From UBA4742 sp963785815 (GTDB lineage: Bacteria > Actinomycetota > Acidimicrobiia > Acidimicrobiales > Acidimicrobilacustridaceae), in contig CAWAWN010000002.1 of assembly GCA_963785815.1 (NCBI GenBank), positions 1,612,001-1,676,000 on the forward strand: a stretch of 64,000 nucleotides of DNA, given 5' to 3'. Shown here one piece after another: positions 26,191 through 35,019 of this stretch (the first letter of the stretch is position 1; each line of letters begins with the position of its first letter). Made by a program: the position numbers and the translations under genes. Under the pieces are notes generated by a model. The model was not told where the DNA came from, ran no database searches, and saw only the letters and a program-made list of their open reading frames with translations.

Positions 26191-27387
26191 CTAGGGTGCG
26201 CAGACGACTCCGATGCACTGGGGTGGGGCGTTGTGTCGGGCTACGTTGTCGCCCAGGTCGGTGACGCTGAAGGCGGGACCGTAGGTCGGTGGTGGGCCGG
26301 CCTCGGCGTCGATGCCCAACCCGCCGTTGCGCAGGGCCGTGTTGGACCCGATGGTCCACGTCCCCTGGCTGACCGACAGCCCGACCCCGGCGTTGTCCAG
26401 GAACTTGTTGCCAGTAGCCGTGCCGCCTCCGGTGTTGGTGCCCACGAACCCAGCGCCGTTGCCCCGGAACACGTTGTCGGTCAGGGTGATGTCGGAATAG
26501 CCGGGCATGGTGACAGCGGTGCCCCAGCCAGTGAACACGTTCCCGGTGACCAGAGCCGCCTCGGAGTACCCGGGCACGACCACGGCGGTGCCGCTGCCGC
26601 GGCCCACGAAGCGGTTGCCCGTGAGATCCATCCAGCACGCGCCGTCGTCGCCGCTGAGCTGGCCGCCGACTACGCGGCTGTCGGTGACCACGAAGTTGGT
26701 GTCGCCGCACCGATCGGTCATACCTATGAGCTGGTCATGGTTGAACACCACGCCGTACCCCCCGGGCGTGAAGACCTCCCCACCGTCGACTGTGGAGGTG
26801 GAAATCGTGGCGTCAACAGAGGCCAAGGAATAGCCCCCTGCTCCAGTCACCCGGATGGTCGAGTGGTCGACCGCGACCTTGCCCATCGAGTAGTCCATGA
26901 AGGCCCAGGGACCGATGCCATTTGGTCCCGTGATGGCGGTGCGGTGCACCCCCAGGGGGGACGCCTGCCACGAGATCCCCCAGGTGTTGTCAACCAAGGT
27001 CAGACTGTCGACCTGGTTGCCGGGACCAGCATTGCTGTCGGCGATCGCCGCGGCGAAGCCCTCGATGGTCCCCCCGCGCACGATCACGTCCTGCACACGC
27101 ACCCCAGAGCCGGCCAGTACGCCGAACTCGACACCGATGCCGGTGCCGTCGCTCGACCGGATGGTGTGGCCTTCGAGACGCACGGTCACGCCGTCGGCCC
27201 CCACCACCAGGGCGGTGCCGGCGCAGGTCAGGTCGTGGTGCAGCACGGCGTCCGTGTTGACCACCTGCCCACAGGAGGTGATCGACACCGTCGAACTCGC
27301 CGCGCTTGCTGCCGTGGCGGGCACCCCGGCCCCAACCACCGCCACCACCAGCAACACGACGAACTTCCCCATCGCCCAAATCCCCAT
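26191..27387 (-). CDS. Secreted right-handed parallel beta-helix protein
   Basis: About 398 residues: a signal peptide (VVLLVVAVVGAGVPATAASA), then repeated short strands such as DLTGNRFVGRGSGTAVVVPG, LVTGNVFTGWGTAVTMPGY and LTDNVFRGNGAGFVG, the pattern of NosD/pectate-lyase-type parallel beta-helices. Several Cys near the ends could form disulphides. Such proteins bind or cut polysaccharides outside the cell; no catalytic motif is seen. Start choice between 27387 and 27372 is open. A second beta-helix protein is encoded at 32107-33828. Confidence 0.75.
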   Translation of the reverse strand: MGIWAMGKFVVLLVVAVVGAGVPATAASAASSTVSITSCGQVVNTDAVLHHDLTCAGTALVVGADGVTVRLEGHTIRSSDGTGIGVEFGVLAGSGVRVQDVIVRGGTIEGFAAAIADSNAGPGNQVDSLTLVDNTWGISWQASPLGVHRTAITGPNGIGPWAFMDYSMGKVAVDHSTIRVTGAGGYSLASVDATISTSTVDGGEVFTPGGYGVVFNHDQLIGMTDRCGDTNFVVTDSRVVGGQLSGDDGACWMDLTGNRFVGRGSGTAVVVPGYSEAALVTGNVFTGWGTAVTMPGYSDITLTDNVFRGNGAGFVGTNTGGGTATGNKFLDNAGVGLSVSQGTWTIGSNTALRNGGLGIDAEAGPPPTYGPAFSVTDLGDNVARHNAPPQCIGVVCAP

Positions 27388-27458
27388 CGCTCGCCCTAAC
27401 CCACACATCGTCACCCATGAAGCTGAAGCCAACCTGAAGCTGGTCCCGAGGCCCCTCC

Positions 27459-27592
27459 GAACCGGCGCTCGGTGTGCCGATGTGCCGTTCGTTTCTATGA
27501 CGCCCGGCGGGGTCGCCCTCGCGGGATGAGAATGGCCGCCCTCGGTCTCGTCTCGACCACTCCCTGTCGACCCGAGGGCTATTCACATCTCA
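27459..27592. repeat. Dispersed repeat R, long copy with imperfect palindrome
   Basis: It begins GAACCGGCGCTCGG, then a TGTGCCGTTCG segment, and ends with a large imperfect hairpin: GATGAGAATGGCC and CCCTCGG pair with CCGAGGG and GGCTATTCACATCTC. A second copy about 95% identical over 88-90 bases lies at 48862-48976, and half-copies occur at 43896 and 44711. Size and structure resemble a MITE- or REP-like element; no coding. Confidence 0.7.
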
Positions 27593-28008
27593 GTGGTCAT
27601 GTCACCCCTGTTATCCAGCCGGAACGTGAGGGTGGCACGCACCGCCAGACGGGACAGTGATGGGGTCTCTTAGCCAAGTGCCTCTTCGGTCACGTTCGCC
27701 CAACGGTGAATGCACGGGCAGCCAATCGCTCACCCGGCCGCAACACCCACCCCAACATCGTCACTGCCGTTCGGTGCGGGTCCTAGGGTTGTGTGCCCGC
27801 CCCGTGAACGGCAGCTTTGCGACCCGTCGGTACCACCTGCTGTTGTCGGTGGCGTTGCCGCCAGTGGCCGAGTCGAACATGCGGCCACCGGGCCCAGCGG
27901 CCACGAACCAGGTCAGGCCCCATCGCCACGCTGGCCAACCACGGCCCTCTTGCCTGTCTCGTCTTCGTACTGCTGGGCACACCTGAATCCGCTCAGCCCG
28001 GCCAGGCA

Positions 28009-28105
28009 TGTCAATGGCCGGTGGGATCTGCCCGGGGGCGGTCAGTGGTTCTGCCCGGTGGTGGCCATCGGATCTGCTCGGCGGTGGCCGGTAGAACTGC
28101 CCGGG
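28009..28105. repeat. IS21 end array (istB side)
   Basis: Four imperfect copies of a 22-24 bp unit with GG(T/C)GG(C/T)CA at one side and CTGCCCG at the other, running from the element tip to the istB stop. Matches the opposite-end array in inverted orientation. Confidence 0.8.
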
Positions 28106-28879
28106 TCATCGGGCGAGGGGCTTCACCCCCTTGCCGGTGGTGGCTTGGGTGAGCCGGATCGAGTCGCCGGTGGTGATGACGATGTGGGCGTGGTGCAGGA
28201 GCCGGTCGACCGTCGCGTTGGCGATGGTCTTGGGCATGAGCTCGTCGAAGCCGGCGGGGTGCAGGTTCGACGACAGGGCGATGGCGCGGCGTTCGTAGGC
28301 GGCGTCGACGACGCGGTAGAGCGCTTCGGCGGTCTCGGTCGTGACGGGCAGTAGGCCGATGTCGTCGATGCAGATGAGGTCGGCGCGCATGATCTTGCGG
28401 ATGGCGCGGCCGGTGGTGTCGTCGGCGCGGTGGCGGCGGAACAGGGCGCCGAGGCTCTCGAGGGAGAACCACAGCACGTGGGCGCCGGCGTCGACCGCGG
28501 CGTGGCCGAGGGCTTCGAGGAGGTGGGACTTGCCGGTTCCGGACGGTCCGCACACGACGAGGTTCTCGTGTTGGCCGATCCATTCGAGGGTGCGCAGCGA
28601 CCGCTGCGTCGGGGGCGGGATCGATGAGGTGGTCTCGTCCCAGGTGTCGAAGGTCTTGCCGGTCGGGAACCCGGCCGCTTTGCGTCTGGTGCCGACCGAT
28701 GAGGCTTGGCGGCCGGCGAGCTCTTCGGCGAGCAGGGCTCGGATCGCTTCGGCGGGTTCCCAGCGCTGGGCTTTGGCGGTGGTGAGGAGGTCGGGGGCGT
28801 GGCGGCGCATGTGCGGGAGCCGCAGCTGGCGCAACAGGTCCACGACTTCGTCGACCACGGGAGCGGCGGGGGCGGTCAT
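28106..28879 (-). CDS. istB: IS21 ATP-binding helper protein IstB
   Basis: A 257-residue AAA+ ATPase that remodels IstA-DNA complexes for IS21 transposition. Walker A is VVCGPSGTGKSHLLE (about 110), Walker B is LICIDDIGLLP, and sensor/arginine regions follow (SNLHPAGFDELMP). Start ATG overlaps the istA stop by ATGA. The gene appears intact. Confidence 0.93.
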   Translation of the reverse strand: MTAPAAPVVDEVVDLLRQLRLPHMRRHAPDLLTTAKAQRWEPAEAIRALLAEELAGRQASSVGTRRKAAGFPTGKTFDTWDETTSSIPPPTQRSLRTLEWIGQHENLVVCGPSGTGKSHLLEALGHAAVDAGAHVLWFSLESLGALFRRHRADDTTGRAIRKIMRADLICIDDIGLLPVTTETAEALYRVVDAAYERRAIALSSNLHPAGFDELMPKTIANATVDRLLHHAHIVITTGDSIRLTQATTGKGVKPLAR

Positions 28880-30356
28880 CGGCCGAAGCCTTCCCAGGCG
28901 CGGGTGCCGTCTTGGAGCGAGTGGTCCTCGCCGGCCCGGTGAGCTTCGCCGGTGGGGTGCGCGGTCAGGATCGAAGCGGTGTCGCCGTCGTCGAAGCGCC
29001 CGAACGTCGCCGCGTGGCCCAGCGCCCAGTCGACGCGGTCGGCGCCGTGGAGCGCGGCGAGCTCGACGGCGTCGGCCATCTTGGCCTTGACCCTCGACGC
29101 GCCCGCCGCGCCGGCCTCGATCAGCCACGTTCGGGCGCCGTCGCCGAGCCCCAAGAACGCGGCCTCGGCCGGGTTGGTGGCCTTGGGCTCGCGACCGAGG
29201 GGCCCGGCCGCCCGCGGCGGGTAGTGGGCGTCGTCGATCATCGGGTGCCCCGGCGTCGACAGGCGGTGACGGGCGACTTCGGTGGCGCCTCGCCCGGCGA
29301 GGTGGGTGGCGACGAGCTCGTCGCCTTCGACACGGACCCACACGGTGTCATCAGCCAGCGTGTGTGGGACCGAGTAGGTCACCCCGCCGAAGCTGATCGT
29401 GGCTGACCACGACACCCGCCGGGTCTGCCCGAACACCGCTGTGTAGCCGACGTCGGGCAACCGGTGCAGTGGCGTTGTTCCTCGGCGAGCATCTCGGCCG
29501 GTGCCCGGCCGGTCGACCGGTGCGGGCGGCCGTTGACGTCGACCATGAACGTGTCGCAGGCGTCGACGAGTTCCGCCCAGCTCGAGTAGCCGTCGCGCAG
29601 GTTGGCGTAGGTGGGGACCAAGTCGGCCTTCGCGATCTTGACCGTGGCCTCGACGCCGCCCTTGGACTCGGGGTCGAAGGGCACGCACGTCGCGATCGTG
29701 ACCCCGTAGTGATGGGCGGCCGCGACGATGGCCGGGTTCCGGACTGCGATGCCTGCGACGTGATCGACGGTGACGGTGCGCTCGTTGTCGGTCAGCCAGT
29801 AGGTCGGGGCGCCGCCCGCAGCGCGCATCGCCTGGTCCAAACAGCCGATCAGCGTCGGCATCGTCCGGTCCCACGTCGGGATCACCACCCGGAACCGTGA
29901 CCACCCGAACCACGCGCAGAACAGATTCGTGGCCCGCCCCCCGATGGTCGGACCCTTGCCCCAGTCCCACTGCGCCCACATGCCCGGCTCCGGAATCCAG
30001 GGCCGATACACCCGCTGCCGCCCGCGCTTGTAGTTGGCCTTGACCCGGGCGACCGCCCGGCGCACCGTGCGCGCCGAGCCCTCGAACCCGACCGCAACCA
30101 GCCGCTCGAACACCACATCAGCGCGGACCTTGCCCTTCGACCGATCAACCCACTCCTCGACCTTGGGCAGAAACGGGTCAATCAGCTTCGGGCGCTCGAC
30201 GACCTCACCCGGCACCGGCAACTCGCCCCGGTCACGCTTAGCGACCCAGTCAGCGACGGTGTGATGCGAGCACCCCGCCAGCTCCGCAGCGTCGCGGAAC
30301 GACCGCGTCAGATCGAATGCTTCAAGAATCTCCATGACTTCCTCGTAAGACTTCAC
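28876..30356 (-). pseudogene. istA: IS21 transposase IstA, frameshifted
   Basis: GTG 30356 follows CCAGGAGGAGCAC. The frame has an N-terminal HTH (ELAGCSHHTVADWVAKRDRG), then the DDE catalytic core: GMWAQWDWG with the first Asp, YWLTDNERTV with the second, and the Glu in DPESKGGVEATV. At about 29470, after MLAEEQRH, reading must shift one base to continue LHRLPDVGYTAVFGQTRRV to the stop at 28876. Restored length is about 493 residues. As read, the transposase would be truncated unless the indel is an error or recoded. Confidence 0.85.
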
Positions 30357-30459
30357 GTGCTCCTCCTGGTCGGCCGGTCTTGGTTCGCACCGACCAGTCG
30401 ACTCAGGAGGGGCACCCACCGGGCGGACCCCGGCGGGCGACGGACATCAACAAGGGCAG

Positions 30460-30548
30460 AACCACCGGCCACCAGTGGGCAGTTCTGTTGGCCACGCCCG
30501 GGCAGCTACCTGGCCGCCTCCGGGCACGATCTCATGGCCGCCGTCACA
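30460..30548. repeat. IS21 end array (istA side)
   Basis: Four imperfect 22-24 bp units, in inverted orientation to those at 28009-28105 and nearly the same as those at 62038-62130, ending at the element tip before the GGCA duplication. Confidence 0.8.
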
Positions 30549-30552
30549 GGCA

Positions 30553-31023
30553 GGCCACGGCGAGGCACACGACCAGGAAGACCAGCACAAGGGTCGCAGC
30601 CATGCTCCCTCGTCGGCACGCATGCTCTCGGGGTGAGCGCCGAGGTGCCGATGGGGCGCTCCTGGCCGGGCTCCGCTCGCCTCACCTTTGATGGCTCGGT
30701 TGCCGACGGGATGGGAGTGGTCGATCGATTCGGTGGTGCCAGGCACCGCCTTCTGCCTTGGACTCACCACCTCCCGACTCGCTCACCTGACAGGCGCTCG
30801 GAGCGATCGCGAGCAGTGCCGATGTCACTGCCGTTCGGTTCGGCCCCCCGTGGACGGCTGCCGAGTCATGTTCGGGTGTGGCGCTCGATCCGGTCGATGC
30901 TGGCCCGAACGAATCGTGCCGAACCAGCGCTCGGGCGCTACTGATAGATGCTACGACAAACGTCGTGGATGGCCCATCGCAGAAGCCCTCGCCCACCATC
31001 TGTGACGCCGCTGGCGTGAGGGC
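30553..31023. other. Intergenic stretch with repeat fragments
   Basis: No gene seen. It includes a CACTGCCGTTCGGTTCGG and GAACCAGCGCTCGG, both like repeat R, followed by a 24-bp block (30936-30959, starting CGCTACTGATAGATGC) that is identical to 48979-49002. Confidence 0.5.
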
Positions 31024-32097
31024 TCAGCCCAGCTTGCGGAGCTCCACCGAGGCCCTGGCGTCACCGGCACGCGAGCCTGCTGGGGAACGGAAGGGGTAGA
31101 GCGTTTGGCGCACCCATGAGGCGACCAGCTCGAGCGGGTTGGCGCTGGTCTCCAGCGGGTAGGCCGGGTCCTGCAGACCCGTGGACGGATAGACCTCGCG
31201 GTCCGGGTGACGGGTTCCGAACAGCGAGTCCCAGCACGAGAACACGGTCCCGAAGTTGGCGTCGTGGTGGTCGGGATCGGGGGAGTGGTGCAGGCGGTGG
31301 GCCTGAGGCGAGATCAGCACGTACCCGAGTGGGCCGAGATTGGAGCGCACGTTGGTGTGGATGAAGGCCGACACGTAGATCGTCAGAAAGGCGAGCGACC
31401 TCGCGGCCGAGGCGTCCAGCCCGAGGACCCGGGCCGGTAGGTAGCTGAGGGAGGCGGCCACGACCGTCTCGACCACGTGCTCGCGGTTGTCGGAGAGCGG
31501 GTTCATGACCCGCTGGGAATGGTGCACGGCGTGGAACCGCCACAGCGTCGGCACCTTGTGGTGGAGCCAGTGGGTCCACCAGGCCAGCAGGTCGGTGATC
31601 ACGAAGGCAGCCACTGCCACCAGCCAGACCGGCCGGACGTGGCCGAGCAGGCTCCAATCCCCGGCGATGCGCCCGTATGCCCGGCCGATCCCATCCACCA
31701 CCCCGGCGATCATCGTCGCGGCGAGCGCGGTCTCGCACAGGAACCACACCAGGTCGGCCGCCCAGCCGATGCCCGGTCCTCGTTGATCCCGACGGGCCGG
31801 AAAACGCCACTGCAAGATGGCCAGCGCGGCGATGAAGCCGAGGTAGAAGGGGTTCAGGATCACGTCTCGATAGGTGCTCCAGGCACCGACCGCCCCGTGG
31901 CTGACCGTGGACCATCTGGTGGCCCCCGACAGGTCACCGGAGGTGGCCGCCGACCAGGCCACCAGCATCGCCAAACCGCCGAGCAGCCCGAGCACTCCGA
32001 CACCGAGCAGGGACGGGCGCGGCCGCGGCGCGGCGGCGCTCGCCGTCGAGGTGTCCACCGTGCCCCGCCGTGATCGCAGGCGGGTCTGGTCACGCAT
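31024..32097 (-). CDS. Sterol desaturase / fatty acid hydroxylase family membrane protein
   Basis: A 357-residue membrane di-iron oxygenase. The His clusters are present: HWLHHK, HAVHHS and a C-terminal HRLHHSPDPDHHDANFG. Several hydrophobic segments precede and surround them. Members hydroxylate or desaturate sterols, carotenoids and lipids; the substrate here is unknown. It starts 9 bases after the stop of the beta-helix gene and is probably cotranscribed with it. Confidence 0.88.
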   Translation of the reverse strand: MRDQTRLRSRRGTVDTSTASAAAPRPRPSLLGVGVLGLLGGLAMLVAWSAATSGDLSGATRWSTVSHGAVGAWSTYRDVILNPFYLGFIAALAILQWRFPARRDQRGPGIGWAADLVWFLCETALAATMIAGVVDGIGRAYGRIAGDWSLLGHVRPVWLVAVAAFVITDLLAWWTHWLHHKVPTLWRFHAVHHSQRVMNPLSDNREHVVETVVAASLSYLPARVLGLDASAARSLAFLTIYVSAFIHTNVRSNLGPLGYVLISPQAHRLHHSPDPDHHDANFGTVFSCWDSLFGTRHPDREVYPSTGLQDPAYPLETSANPLELVASWVRQTLYPFRSPAGSRAGDARASVELRKLG

Positions 32098-32106
32098 GGC
32101 GGATGC

Positions 32107-33828
32107 TCAGCCGGTGAACTTGGGGGCGGTGCTGACCGCTTGTGCAGCCGGCGTGGGGGTCTCGGAGCTCGGTGTCGAACCGGCTGGACACCACGGGTTC
32201 GTCGGCACCCCGGCGCACGGGTTGGGCATCGTGGGCTCGGCCGGCAGCGGAGTCAGCGTCACCTGCGTGGCGCGCGGGTAGGTGCCGATCCCCTCGCCGC
32301 AGGGACCGAAGATCTCGGTGGCGCAGATCACCTGGCCGGTGAGCGTGTTGGGGTTCGAGGCGTTGGCCAGGTTGACGGGCTCACCCCCCTGGTTGACCTG
32401 ACCGCAGGTGGCGTTGGCGGTGGGCAGGTCGGTCGGCCATGCGGTGAGCCCGCCGGCGTCGTGGTTGGTGTTCCAGCAGTTGCCCGGATCGGTGGGCTGA
32501 GGATCGCTGATGTCGCCGAGATCCCCGTTGGTTGGGTTCCCGAACGAACCGTTGTTGGAGAAGGTGTTGCCGATGATCTCGTTGCCCCAGTCGGGGTAGT
32601 AGCAGAATCCGGTCCCCAGCCAGTTGGCCACTCCGCCTTCGCAGTGGGCGATCGACGGCGGGGTGCCGGTGTCGATGTAGGGGACGGTGAGGACGGCCCA
32701 GCTGCCGTTGTTGGTGAACGTGTTGTTGGTGACGATGTCGCGGCGCCCGCCCGCGATCACGACCCCGGTGCCTGGCGGCCCCAGCTCCGCCGTGCCGGTG
32801 CCGGGCACGTTCGCGTTGTTGTTGTCGTGGATCGAGCTGTCCTTGAGGACCCAGCAGGCGTTGTCGCCGGTGGGCCCGGTGACGTCGGACGGGCAGATCC
32901 CGTCCTGGGGCGACGGCGCGTCGTCGTTGTTCTGGCTGTTGGTCGACAAGCCGGTCTTGTTGTTGTCGAACTCGGAGTTCTCGATCACCAGGCGCCCACC
33001 CGAGTTCGTGCCCGAGTAGCCGAGGGCGTTGGTCTCGGCGTGGGCATCGTCGAGCACCGCGTTGCAGTCGTTGCAAGCGCCGATGTAGTAGCCGGAGTCG
33101 GCCATGTTCGATGCGTAAGTGTGCGCGATGGTGCCCGGACCGTTCGAGTTGCTCACGAAGATGCCGTACTCGCCGCTGGGTTGGTTCGACTCGTAGTACG
33201 TCGTCGTGGCGCTCAGGTAGCTGCCGCTGTAGGCACCGCCACCGACGACGCCCGAACCGTCGCCGTCGTTCCACCAGATCCCGTTGCCGGCGCCCAGATC
33301 ACCTGACAGGAAGTTGCAGACCGTGAGGTTGTCGACGGAGACGCCGTCGGTCTTGTACGCCTCGACCCCGTTGCGCCCCGCAGGGTGGCCGCCGTCGTCC
33401 AGCGGCCCGAGGTCCTGGTCGGCTCCCTGGTTCGAACAGGTCGATGCTCCGGGCTTGGTGCCATCGACGATGACCTGGTTGCGGTCCATGCCCCGTAGGT
33501 GGAGGTCGGCCTTGTTCAGCTCGACTGCGGCGCCGCCGCTGTCCATCAGGCCGCCGGGGGCGTGATCCATCTGTTCGTGGTAGTCGCCGGGACCGACGAG
33601 GATCCAGTCACCCGGCTGGGCCGCGGCGACCGCCTGGGCGATGGTGGTGTACTGGCCCGGGATGCCGTTCCAGGTTCCTACACGCAACACGTTGGGCGAT
33701 GCGCCTGCCACCGGGGACGGTGCCACCATCAGCAGCGAGGCGACCAACGCGCAGGTCGAGGCCAGCGCGGTCGCAGCCTTGCGGACGCGGACCGCGAGAC
33801 GATTGCGGGTGTGGCTCGTGGCGACCAT
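32107..33828 (-). CDS. Secreted beta-helix (pectate-lyase-like) protein
   Basis: A 573-residue exported protein: signal peptide with a basic start (RNRLAVRVRKAATALAS) and ASA-type cleavage near VAGAS, then QYTTIAQAVAAAQPGDWILV, a classical opening of pectate-lyase-like parallel beta-helices, and Asn-rich turns (VTNNTFTNNGSWAVL, IIGNTFSNNGSFG). Many Cys suggest disulphides. Catalytic residues are not recognisable. Start ATG has a GGGGGG seven bases upstream. Followed by the sterol-desaturase-like gene. Confidence 0.8.
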   Translation of the reverse strand: MVATSHTRNRLAVRVRKAATALASTCALVASLLMVAPSPVAGASPNVLRVGTWNGIPGQYTTIAQAVAAAQPGDWILVGPGDYHEQMDHAPGGLMDSGGAAVELNKADLHLRGMDRNQVIVDGTKPGASTCSNQGADQDLGPLDDGGHPAGRNGVEAYKTDGVSVDNLTVCNFLSGDLGAGNGIWWNDGDGSGVVGGGAYSGSYLSATTTYYESNQPSGEYGIFVSNSNGPGTIAHTYASNMADSGYYIGACNDCNAVLDDAHAETNALGYSGTNSGGRLVIENSEFDNNKTGLSTNSQNNDDAPSPQDGICPSDVTGPTGDNACWVLKDSSIHDNNNANVPGTGTAELGPPGTGVVIAGGRRDIVTNNTFTNNGSWAVLTVPYIDTGTPPSIAHCEGGVANWLGTGFCYYPDWGNEIIGNTFSNNGSFGNPTNGDLGDISDPQPTDPGNCWNTNHDAGGLTAWPTDLPTANATCGQVNQGGEPVNLANASNPNTLTGQVICATEIFGPCGEGIGTYPRATQVTLTPLPAEPTMPNPCAGVPTNPWCPAGSTPSSETPTPAAQAVSTAPKFTG

Positions 33829-33895
33829 GGTTCCCCCCCGGGTGGTAGCAGACTCGCTAGGCAGGCGACCCTAACCGGATCGCTGCGTGGATGGG

Positions 33896-34130
33896 GTGAA
33901 CGATCATCATGCCCAGGAGAAGCGCTGCGGAACCGCCAGACACGGAGGATCGGATGGGCTCCCGCCGACCTGGCGACGAAAGACGCTCGGCGTCCCTCGA
34001 CGCCGTTTGATGGGATGAGTGATGGGATGTTCAGTCCTCCCGACCCAGCATCGAAGGCCGCGATCCCTTGTGGCCGTTGGTGCCCCCGCGCACTCGATCG
34101 CACGACTTCGTGGGATGAAATGTGGGATGG
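33896..34130. repeat. Direct repeat A flanking a toxin-antitoxin locus
   Basis: Three blocks shared with repeat B (35544-35880): CATGCCCAGGAGAAGCG (near 33909), a 48-bp identical block at 34041-34088 (B: 35577-35624), and a block at 34095-34130 containing TTCGTGGGATGAAATGTGGG. Relative to B the first block comes before instead of after the others. About 130 bp with a tRNA remnant present in B are absent here. Confidence 0.7.
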
Positions 34131-34186
34131 CTCGCATCGCCGCCGGGTGGGTCGCCGCCTCCGGCTGTCCCCAACGATGAAAGTCT

Positions 34187-34192
34187 GATAAT
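34187..34192 (+). promoter_or_regulatory. -10 hexamer GATAAT of the antitoxin gene
   Basis: GATAAT ends 8 bases before the GTG start, so the message is probably leaderless. It lies between two TCTGAT copies (TCTGATAATCTGAT), which could bind the antitoxin for autorepression. Confidence 0.45.
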
Positions 34193-34200
34193 CTGATCAC

Positions 34201-34443
34201 GTGCCGGATATCACTGCGACCGATGCAGCACGTAACTTCGCCGATCTCCTTGACGCCATCGAGCACCGGGGTGAGCACTTCACGATCGTCCGGCGAGGCA
34301 AAGCCATCGCGCAGCTCGAGCCCGTGAACGGTGGTGGTGGGTCCGACGCCAAGGCGTTGCTGCGTCGCCATCGCCCCGACCGGCGGTGGAGGGCCGACCT
34401 GGACGAGGTGCGAGGACTGCTCGAGATCGATGAGCGTGGATGA
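34201..34443 (+). CDS. Phd/YefM-type antitoxin
   Basis: An 80-residue protein. The N-terminal DNA-binding part reads ATDAARNFADLLDAIEHRGE, then FTIVRRGKAIAQLEPV, typical of Phd/YefM. The C-terminal half, rich in Arg and acidic residues, would bind the toxin. It overlaps the toxin gene by ATGA. Start is GTG. Confidence 0.88.
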   Translation: MPDITATDAARNFADLLDAIEHRGEHFTIVRRGKAIAQLEPVNGGGGSDAKALLRRHRPDRRWRADLDEVRGLLEIDERG

Positions 34444-34838
34444 GCCGACTGCTCCTCGACACCACATTTCTCATCGACGCCGACCGATCAGGAAGTGACG
34501 TCGACGCGGTCATCGATGACGACGACGACGTGGCCATTGCCGCGGTGACCGTGGCCGAGTTGCGAGTCGGCGCCCTTCTCGCCCGCGGCCGGCACAAGAC
34601 GACGAGAATCGACTACGTCACCGACGTCATCGCCACCATCCCGATCCTTCCCTACGACCTCGCCGTCGCCGAAGCGCACGCCGATCTCCTGGTCGCCGTG
34701 CGAGCCCAAGGGCGGCCTCGAGGCGCGCACGATCTCATCATCGCGGCTACGGCCAGAGCCTTCGATCGCTCAGTGGCCAGTGCCGACGCATCCGCATTCG
34801 ATGACCTACCCGGCGTGAGCACCCGAACGCATCGATAG
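34440..34838 (+). CDS. vapC: VapC-type PIN-domain toxin
   Basis: A 132-residue PIN ribonuclease. Acidic active-site residues are visible in LLLDTTFLID, TVAELRVGALL, GAHDLIIAATA and the C-terminal SADASAFDDLP. Such toxins cleave tRNA or rRNA when the antitoxin is lost. Complete, and translationally coupled with its antitoxin. Confidence 0.9.
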   Translation: MSRLLLDTTFLIDADRSGSDVDAVIDDDDDVAIAAVTVAELRVGALLARGRHKTTRIDYVTDVIATIPILPYDLAVAEAHADLLVAVRAQGRPRGAHDLIIAATARAFDRSVASADASAFDDLPGVSTRTHR

Positions 34839-35019
34839 TTCGCCTCTGAGTCTCAGCTCATCCAACCCGCCGAGTTCGAGGCAGCCGGTCTCCTGCTTCC
34901 CAAGAGACCGACTCCACCAGACCCGCGGCAGCTCACTGCCTCCAGCAGACCCAGGGCGGTTCATCGGGCTTGGTACACGGTGGCTTCTCCTGACCGCCTT
35001 GGTCCGCCAGACTCACGGT

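Larger units (their letters stand above)
28009..30548 (-). mobile_element. Complete IS21-family insertion sequence
   Basis: The 2540-bp element begins TGTCAATGGCC and ends, on the other strand, TGTGACGGCGGCC, and is flanked on both sides by GGCA (28005-28008 and 30549-30552), a 4-bp target duplication. It encodes istA then istB with an ATGA overlap. Each end carries four tandem copies of a roughly 23-bp unit (GGTGGCC...CTGCCCG), the expected transposase-binding arrays of IS21 elements. A truncated relative is at 62038-62846. IstA is frameshifted here. Confidence 0.9.

Noticed and set aside
28009..28105. CRISPR-like array or iteron origin at the IS21 ends
   Set aside because: The 23-bp units are contiguous, only four per end, and occur inverted at both tips of an IstAB element.
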